A stretch of 23,803 bases of DNA from the NCBI GenBank assembly GCA_946887295.1, contig CAMPKP010000037.1:1-23803 (forward strand), given 5' to 3'. Positions 8,140 through 12,879 of this stretch are shown piece after piece. This DNA comes from an uncultured Gemmatimonadota bacterium (GTDB lineage Bacteria; Gemmatimonadota; Gemmatimonadetes; Gemmatimonadales; GWC2-71-9). Within the stretch, counting starts at the first letter, position 1; the number at the start of each line of letters is the position of its first letter. Under the pieces are notes generated by a model, which searched no databases, was not told where the DNA came from, and saw only the letters and a program-made list of their open reading frames with translations. The position numbers and the translations under genes are program-made.

Positions 8140-8936
8140 TGCGCACCGACGTCAACGCCTTCCTGGGATCCTATCCGTTCCGCCGGGTACCGGGCACCTC
8201 GGTCGTGGCGCTCCTCGCGGCCATGGACCGGACCGGCATCGACGAGGCGTGGGTGAGCCATCTTCCGGGGATCTTCTGGCGCGACCCGGCGGCCGGGAAC
8301 GCGTGGCTGCTCGAGACCACACGGTCGCAGCCGAGCCTGCGGCCGGTCCTGGCGGTGCATCCCGAGATCGCGGGCTGGGAGGGCGTCCTGCGGACCGCCC
8401 TGGATGCGGGAGCCGCCGCGGTGCGCTGCGACCCGACCTTCTACGGGATGGCGCCGGCGGGCGCATCCATGCGGGCGCTGGCGGCGGCGTGCGGCCATGC
8501 CGGGCTGGCGCTCATGCTCGCCGTCCGGCTGGAGGACGGCCGGCAGCGGCACCCCAACGACCACGCGGCCGAGCTGCCGGCCGCGGCCGTGCGCGCGCTG
8601 GTTCGCGCCGATCCCCAAGTGCGGATCGTCGTCACCCACGCCGACCGGCCGTTCATCGAGGAAGTCCACTTCGGGTCGACGCCCGACGAGGCGCGACGAA
8701 CCTGGTGGGACATCTCCTGGATCTGGGGTCCGCCCGAGGACCACCTGGAGACGCTGCTCCGCACCATCGGCCCGGAGCGGTTCCTCTTCGGCACCGGCCA
8801 GCCGCTGCGCATTCCGGAGAACTCGGTCGCGAAGCTGGACCTGCTCGACCTGACGACCGCCCACCGCGGCGCCATCGAGGCGGGCAACGCGGCAGCCGCT
8901 CGGGGTGGCGCGGCGACAGCGGAGCGGCGGCGGTGA
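8139..8936 (+). CDS. Amidohydrolase-family protein lacking the metal-binding residues (probable pseudoenzyme)
   Basis: Protein of 265 residues with the same overall TIM-barrel layout as its upstream neighbour: N-terminal strand TDVNAFLGSYPFR, a middle strand AAVRCDPTFY, RIVVTHADRPFIEEV, then ERFLFGTGQPLRIPENSVAKL. The family's metal pair H-x-H is N6-x-F8 here. The second-histidine strand reads ALMLAVRL with no histidine, and the catalytic Asp position is G220 (GTGQP). Only H167 in VTHAD remains. The reading frame is intact and the gene is embedded by 1- and 4-base overlaps, so it is not a decayed pseudogene. It may form a heteromer with the active neighbour, bind a ligand, or catalyse a metal-free reaction. 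The start at 8139 is the only one giving the complete first strand. Confidence 0.83.
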   Translation: MRTDVNAFLGSYPFRRVPGTSVVALLAAMDRTGIDEAWVSHLPGIFWRDPAAGNAWLLETTRSQPSLRPVLAVHPEIAGWEGVLRTALDAGAAAVRCDPTFYGMAPAGASMRALAAACGHAGLALMLAVRLEDGRQRHPNDHAAELPAAAVRALVRADPQVRIVVTHADRPFIEEVHFGSTPDEARRTWWDISWIWGPPEDHLETLLRTIGPERFLFGTGQPLRIPENSVAKLDLLDLTTAHRGAIEAGNAAAARGGAATAERRR

Positions 8937-9814
8937 CAGGGCTCGCCTCCCGCATCGAGTGGGGCCTCGTCCCCGCCGTCCCGGTGCCGTTCCGCGGCGC
9001 CGAGCTGGACGTCCGCGCCCAGCGGGCCTACGCCGGCTGGATGGCTGGTCAGCCGGTCGCCGGCGTCGCGGTGTGGGCCCACACCGGCCGGGGGCCGCAC
9101 CTGACCGCGGAACAGCGCCGGGAAGTGCTGGAGACCTGGCGGGACGCGCTGCCCGACCGCGTGGTGATCGCCGGCGCGCGCGACATCACGATGGCGATCG
9201 AGGCGCGGCGAGGGAAGGCCGACGCGCTGCTCGCCTTCCCCGAGCGCAGCGACCCCGTGGGCTACCACCGCAGACTGGGCCGGGAGCTTCCGGTCCTCGC
9301 CTTCTACCTGTACCCGGCCGCAGGTGGCGTCGCGTACGACGATGCGACGCTGCACGCCATCCTCGATCTTCCCGAGGTCGCCGGGATCAAGGTCGCCACG
9401 CTCGACTCGGTCATGACTTTCCAGCGGATCGCGGCGCTGATGCGGAGCCATCCCGACAAGGTGCTCGTCACCGGCGAGGACCGCTTCTTCGGTTACTCGG
9501 TGATGGCCGGCGCCACCGCGGCGCTGATCGGGATGGGCGCGGCACTGCCCGACCTGCAGGCGGACCTGCTCCACGCGTGGCGCGACCGGCAGTGGGACCG
9601 CTTCGTCTCGCTCTCCGCGCTCTGCGACCGGCTGGCCCAGGCCACTTTCACCGAGCCGATGGAGGGCTACATCCGCCGCATGCTCTGGGCGGCGGCCGCC
9701 GACGGCGCGCTGCCCCGCGAGGCCTGCGACGATCCCTGGGGTCCTCCGCTCCCCGAGAGCGAGCGCGAGGCGGTCGAACAGGCGGTGGCGGATGCGCGCG
9801 CGTCTCGAGCGTGA
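8933..9814 (+). CDS. Dihydrodipicolinate synthase / N-acetylneuraminate lyase family aldolase
   Basis: Class I, Schiff-base-forming pyruvate-type aldolase or dehydratase, 293 residues, the normal size for this family. The expected residues are Y127 in FYLYPAAGG (equivalent to the DHDPS Tyr in Y-N-x-P) and the Schiff-base lysine K153 in VAGIKVATLDS. The N-terminus (GLVPAVPVPF, near the usual G-x-x-x-A-x-x-T-P-F) and the GEDRFFGYSVMAGATAALIG block also fit. The classical GTT motif near residue 45 is absent and reads AHTGRG, so lysine biosynthesis is unlikely. 2-Keto-3-deoxy sugar-acid or hydroxy-amino-acid-type aldol chemistry is more plausible (inference). The GTG start overlaps the previous stop as GTGA. 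The reading frame runs 23 bases into the next gene. Confidence 0.9.
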   Translation: MTGLASRIEWGLVPAVPVPFRGAELDVRAQRAYAGWMAGQPVAGVAVWAHTGRGPHLTAEQRREVLETWRDALPDRVVIAGARDITMAIEARRGKADALLAFPERSDPVGYHRRLGRELPVLAFYLYPAAGGVAYDDATLHAILDLPEVAGIKVATLDSVMTFQRIAALMRSHPDKVLVTGEDRFFGYSVMAGATAALIGMGAALPDLQADLLHAWRDRQWDRFVSLSALCDRLAQATFTEPMEGYIRRMLWAAAADGALPREACDDPWGPPLPESEREAVEQAVADARASRA

Positions 9815-10931
9815 CTTCGAGCGCTTCCGCGGGGAGCTCCCATCCGGGCTGGCCGCCTACGTGCGGGAGGCCTACCGGATAGATCTGACGGCGCGCTACC
9901 TCGGGTTCACCCTGCCGCACCCGATCGGCAAGGGCTCCGGCCAGCTCTCCCTCAATCAGGAGCAGCTGGAGACCGACCGCGCGGCGGGCCTCGCCTTCGT
10001 CGTGCTGAAGACGGTGATCGCGGAGGATGCCGGCGGCCTGCGCAGCATGGACGCGTGGGCCGTCCACGAGACCCGCATGCGGGTCGAGAAGGTGCACTCG
10101 GGCTCCGGGCTCGACGGCTGGACCGTGACGTGGAAGGGCAGGGGCTGGGACCGCGGCTTCGACGAGTACCTGGAGCTGGTGAGGGTGGCCGGCGACATGA
10201 CCCGCGCGGGCGCCATGGTCGCCGTCCCCTCGGCCAAGTACCATCTGCCGAAGATGGAGGAGGAGTTCCGGGACGCGGAGTACCGGCACACCACCCAGCG
10301 GCTGGCCCGGGCGTGGGGCGGGGATTTCCTGCCGCTGGAGAAGGACTTCTCGCCCACCCTGGCCGGCGACATGCTGGCGGAGGAGCGCGAGCGGATTCTC
10401 CGCTGGCTCCGCGAGGTGCCGGAGCTCATCCGGAGCGGCGGCGCGCCGATTCCGGTGCGGGTCGCCCTCAAGCTGATGAACGCGCGGCACGGCGACCCGT
10501 TCCAGCTCGACATGGTGAAGGCCGCCGTCCGCGCGGACGCGCTGGTGTGCTTCAACCGGCTGTGGTCCGAGGCGCGGGGCACGGCCTACGGCGGCTACGA
10601 TCTCAGCGACCGCAATCTGCGGACGCTGCAGGGGGTGAGGTCGGCCGGCATCCACACACCTCCGCTGACCGGGACCGGCAACATCACCTCCGGCCGGATG
10701 CTCCTCGAGTACGCCAAGCTGGGCTGCGAGAGCGTCCAGCTCCACACCTTCTTCCAGCTGCCGCTGTCCGAGTACCCCGCCACCGCCGGCACACGCACCC
10801 AGCGCGCCCTGCACGCGCTCGTCTTCCACCCCGAGGGCGGCCTCATCGCCGGCCTGCTCGACCTGGAGCAGTCGGGCCGGCTCCACCGCCGCGACGGCGA
10901 GCTCCGCTTCCTCGACCTGACCGCCGGCTGA
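9792..10931 (+). CDS. Dihydroorotate dehydrogenase-like FMN TIM-barrel protein
   Basis: 379-residue protein that resembles the dihydroorotate/dihydropyrimidine dehydrogenase flavoprotein fold. Seen in the sequence: an early YLGFTLPHPIGKGSGQLS segment like the PI-x-A-SG start of the barrel, LAFVVLKTV (family GAVVLKTVT), and near the C-terminus HTPPLTGTGNITSGRMLLEYAKLGCESVQLHTFF. The last segment matches the phosphate-binding end of the barrel (G-x-GGI-x-(T/S)-G-D, then the aGA-x-x-VQ-x-x-T strand). It is longer and more divergent than PyrD, and the neighbours are not pyrimidine genes, so a redox step on a ring or unsaturated acid in this operon's pathway is more likely (inference). The ATG at 9792 overlaps the aldolase gene by 23 bases, the longest overlap in the operon; the stop overlaps the next ATG as TGATG. 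Confidence 0.72.
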   Translation: MRARLERDFERFRGELPSGLAAYVREAYRIDLTARYLGFTLPHPIGKGSGQLSLNQEQLETDRAAGLAFVVLKTVIAEDAGGLRSMDAWAVHETRMRVEKVHSGSGLDGWTVTWKGRGWDRGFDEYLELVRVAGDMTRAGAMVAVPSAKYHLPKMEEEFRDAEYRHTTQRLARAWGGDFLPLEKDFSPTLAGDMLAEERERILRWLREVPELIRSGGAPIPVRVALKLMNARHGDPFQLDMVKAAVRADALVCFNRLWSEARGTAYGGYDLSDRNLRTLQGVRSAGIHTPPLTGTGNITSGRMLLEYAKLGCESVQLHTFFQLPLSEYPATAGTRTQRALHALVFHPEGGLIAGLLDLEQSGRLHRRDGELRFLDLTAG

Positions 10932-12082
10932 TGCGCATCACCCGGGTCGAGCTCTTCGAGCTCTCGCTCCCTCTGGTCGAGCCCTTCGTGATCTCGGGCG
11001 GCACCATGCGCGAGCGCCGCTCGCTCGTGGCCGTCCTCCACGACGACAGCGGGCATCGCGGGTACGGAGAGGCTCCGCCCTTCGAGCTGCCGTTCTATTC
11101 GGACGAGACCATCGCGAGCGCCCGCCATCTGCTCGAGCACGTGCTCATCCCCCGGGTGCTCGGCGCCGAGCTGGAGAGCCCCGAGGCGGTGGACGTCGCC
11201 CTGCGCCCGGGGGTGCGCGGCAACGCCTTCGCCCGCGCGGCGATCGAGACCGCGGCCTGGGACCTGGAGGCGCACCGCCGGAATACCGGGCTCGCCGCGC
11301 TGCTCGGTGCGCGGCTCGGCGCGGAGCCCGCGCAGTCGGTGCCGTGCGGAGTCGCGCTGGGAATTCCGGTGGACCGCTCGCCCGAGACCCTCGCGCACTG
11401 GGTCACGGACGCGATCGGCGCGGGCTACCGGCGGGTGAAGATCAAGGTTGCGCCCGGCTGGGACGAGGTGCCGGTCGCGGCGGCGCGGTCGGCGATGGCG
11501 GGGACCGATCTGCCGCTCACGGTCGATGCCAACGGCGGCTACGAGTGGCCGGAGCACGAGCGGGCGCTGCGCGCGCTGGACGACGCCGGGCTCCTCTACA
11601 TCGAGCAGCCGCTTCACCCCGACGAGCTGGTGGGCCACGCGCGCCTGGCGGAGCGGCTGAAGACACCGGTGTGCGTGGACGAGACCCTCCGCGACGCGAG
11701 GGCCGCCCGCCAGCTGGCCGAGCTCGGCGGTCCGCTCGTGTGGAACGTCAAGGTGCATCGGGTGGGCGGCCTCTCCGAGGTGTGCCGCATCGTCCGCGTC
11801 GCGCGCGAGTGCGGCGCACGGCTCTGGGCGGGCACCATGCCCGAATCCGGCCTCGGCTCGCAGGCCGCGATCGCCGCGGCGGCGATGCCCGGCTTCGTCT
11901 ACCCCTCGGACCTGGAGCCGAGCACCCGGTGGTTCGGCCGGAACACGGACGTCGTCAAGCTCACCATGACCCGCTCGGGGCTCATGAGCGTGCCCGGCGT
12001 GCCGATTGCAGCACTCCTCGACCGCGGCCGGTTCGCCGCGGCCTCCCGTCTCGTGCTGGACGCAGTTGCGACGCCATCTTAG
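10931..12082 (+). CDS. Enolase-superfamily enzyme, o-succinylbenzoate synthase / N-acylamino acid racemase group
   Basis: 383-residue member of the muconate-lactonizing-enzyme subgroup. The full active site is visible: K170-x-K172 (RVKIKVAPGWD), metal ligands D199 (VDANGGY), E225 (YIEQPL) and D250 (CVDETL), and second general acid/base K274 (NVKVHRVGG). The segment AGTMPESGLGS followed by YPSDLEPSTRWFGRNTD resembles the MIETGLG...PGDTSASDR region of OSBS/N-succinylamino-acid racemases more than the dipeptide epimerases, so MenC2/NSAR-type chemistry is favoured. No menaquinone genes are nearby, which favours racemization, epimerization or dehydration of an acylated amino compound (inference). 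The ATG overlaps the previous stop by one base. It is the last large enzyme of the operon; a 55-codon gene follows after 15 bases. Confidence 0.9.
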   Translation: MRITRVELFELSLPLVEPFVISGGTMRERRSLVAVLHDDSGHRGYGEAPPFELPFYSDETIASARHLLEHVLIPRVLGAELESPEAVDVALRPGVRGNAFARAAIETAAWDLEAHRRNTGLAALLGARLGAEPAQSVPCGVALGIPVDRSPETLAHWVTDAIGAGYRRVKIKVAPGWDEVPVAAARSAMAGTDLPLTVDANGGYEWPEHERALRALDDAGLLYIEQPLHPDELVGHARLAERLKTPVCVDETLRDARAARQLAELGGPLVWNVKVHRVGGLSEVCRIVRVARECGARLWAGTMPESGLGSQAAIAAAAMPGFVYPSDLEPSTRWFGRNTDVVKLTMTRSGLMSVPGVPIAALLDRGRFAAASRLVLDAVATPS

Positions 12083-12088
12083 GAGCAC

Positions 12089-12092
12089 GGAG
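12089..12092 (+). promoter_or_regulatory. Shine-Dalgarno site deciding the start of the 55-residue ORF
   Basis: GGAG lies 5 bases before the ATG at 12098, with a second AGGAG a little further upstream at 12081-12085. Most operon genes here start by overlap without such a site, so this supports the small ORF being translated. Confidence 0.6.
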
Positions 12093-12097
12093 CGCGT

Positions 12098-12265
12098 ATG
12101 GTGGAGTACGCTGTCCTGGTGGCCGGCACCTCCCTGGCCGCTTTCGGGTCGCTCACCCGTTCGGCAGAAGTGTGGCTTACCCGCATCAACTGGCAGGCGG
12201 TCGGCTACGCCGCTCTCTGCCTGTTGGCCCTCCGGATCGCGGTCTGGGCGTTCAAGACCCGCTGA
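12098..12265 (+). CDS. Small membrane protein, 55 residues, unknown function
   Basis: Short ORF beginning MVEYAVLVAG and ending AVWAFKTR. A moderately hydrophobic N-terminal segment (about residues 4-19) is followed by a short polar stretch RSAEVWLTRINWQ. A stronger hydrophobic segment follows (about 35-51), and the protein ends with K-T-R, a positive-inside tail. It has a well-placed Shine-Dalgarno site and starts 15 bases after the enolase-superfamily gene, so it is probably co-transcribed as the last operon gene. I do not recognise the family. Its size and two-helix shape would suit a membrane accessory or small transporter subunit, but that is speculation. A compact hairpin follows the stop. 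Confidence 0.6.
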   Translation: MVEYAVLVAGTSLAAFGSLTRSAEVWLTRINWQAVGYAALCLLALRIAVWAFKTR

Positions 12266-12268
12266 TTT

Positions 12269-12286
12269 CCAGGGGCTCACCCCTGG
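12269..12286. terminator. Perfect 7-bp hairpin after the 55-residue ORF
   Basis: CCAGGGG (12269-12275), loop CTCA, CCCCTGG (12280-12286). It begins 3 bases after the stop. It is GC-rich and stable, but no T-tract follows (the next bases are cgcgtgacc), so it may be a weak or factor-assisted terminator, or an mRNA-stabilising end. The 94-base gap that contains it is the longest on this strand so far. Confidence 0.45.
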
Positions 12287-12348
12287 CGCGTGACCTGCAA
12301 TACAGCCCTGGCAGCGCGGACGCCGCCATCATGTGCGTACCCTGTGTC

Positions 12349-12353
12349 AGGAG
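12349..12353 (+). promoter_or_regulatory. Shine-Dalgarno site for the 70-residue membrane protein
   Basis: AGGAG lies 6 bases upstream of the ATG at 12360. This selects the ATG over the in-frame GTG at 12333. Confidence 0.65.
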
Positions 12354-12359
12354 CGGACA

Positions 12360-12572
12360 ATGCTTCCCTACGAGGACCTGCAGCGCTGGGCCGGAAGAGC
12401 CTGCCTGTTGCTGGGTACGGCCCTCGCGATGATGGGGTACTACTTCGCGAACATCCGCTTCCTTCCATTGGTCGCGGGCTTCGCCATCCTGGCAGGGGTC
12501 TGCTACGGCGGCCGTGGCTTGAGCGGTTCCAGCCGCGTGCTCAGAAGCTCGGGGCAACATCCGGTGATCTGA
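12360..12572 (+). CDS. Small two-helix membrane protein, 70 residues, unknown function
   Basis: Starts MLPYEDLQRWAGRA, then two hydrophobic helices (about 13-29, LLLGTALAMMGYYF, and 34-50, FLPLVAGFAILAGVCYGG), and a polar, glycine/serine-rich tail. The charges suggest both ends may lie on the same side of the inner membrane. It has a strong Shine-Dalgarno site. The stop is separated by one base from the ATG of the following 98-residue gene, so the two are probably co-translated. I do not recognise a family. It is similar in size and layout to the 55-residue ORF just upstream but shows no obvious sequence identity to it. Confidence 0.65.
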   Translation: MLPYEDLQRWAGRACLLLGTALAMMGYYFANIRFLPLVAGFAILAGVCYGGRGLSGSSRVLRSSGQHPVI

Positions 12573-12573
12573 G

Positions 12574-12870
12574 ATGGCCCTGACGAGGGAGCTGGTGCGC
12601 GAGGCGGTGGAGCGCGCCGGCGACGAGCACTGGCAGGCGCTCATCCGCTTCCACGAGGACGCCTATCCCGCCAGCCGGCCCACGCCCGGCGACATCGCCC
12701 GGGCGGAGGCCGAGCGCCTCAACCAGCTCGGCCTCGGCACCGATCCGAACCTGAGGCTGGTCGAGAGCCGGGTCGAGCCGCTCGAGTCCACCGTCCGCAT
12801 CGTCCACGTCTTCGAGAACCAAACCACCAAAGAGCGGCAGCTGACCGAGCCTTTCGAAAACTACGGTTAG
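12574..12870 (+). CDS. Conserved-looking hypothetical protein, 98 residues
   Basis: Soluble, charged protein: an N-terminal helical part (MALTRELVREAVERAGDEHW, then LIRFHEDAYPASRPTPGD) is followed by a short helix rich in A, E and R and a C-terminal beta-like part (VRIVHVFENQTTKERQL) ending in the aromatic tail FENYG. No signal peptide, membrane segment, cysteine motif or known domain was recognised. It starts one base after the membrane protein and ends 9 bases before the GH38 gene; its TAG stop doubles as the start of a TANNNT hexamer for that gene. Strict use of G/C third positions and tight spacing support it being real. Confidence 0.65.
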   Translation: MALTRELVREAVERAGDEHWQALIRFHEDAYPASRPTPGDIARAEAERLNQLGLGTDPNLRLVESRVEPLESTVRIVHVFENQTTKERQLTEPFENYG

Positions 12871-12873
12871 CTT
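12868..12873 (+). promoter_or_regulatory. Putative leaderless promoter -10 (TAGCTT) for the GH38 gene
   Basis: TAGCTT ends exactly 6 bases before the ATG at 12880, and no Shine-Dalgarno sequence lies between. Its first three bases are the TAG stop of the upstream gene. The AT-richer run just upstream (tttcgaaaactac) is unusual for this DNA and fits a promoter. No clear -35 was found. Confidence 0.42.
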
Positions 12874-12879
12874 GTTGGC

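Noticed and set aside
8139..8936. The second amidohydrolase as a decayed pseudogene
   Set aside because: It lacks metal ligands but has no frameshift or stop, normal G/C-rich third positions, and start and stop coupled to neighbours. A maintained non-canonical protein is more likely.
8933..9814. The aldolase as dapA of lysine biosynthesis
   Set aside because: The Tyr and Lys are present, but the conserved GTT-type substrate loop is replaced by AHTGRG and the neighbours are not lysine genes.
10595..12280. A 561-codon minus-strand open frame opposite the enolase-superfamily gene
   Set aside because: Low-complexity R/A/G/E-rich translation; the plus strand has the full set of enolase-superfamily active-site residues.
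12269..12286. The perfect hairpin as a classical rho-independent terminator
   Set aside because: The stem is perfect but no run of T follows, so only a weak terminator-like call was kept.
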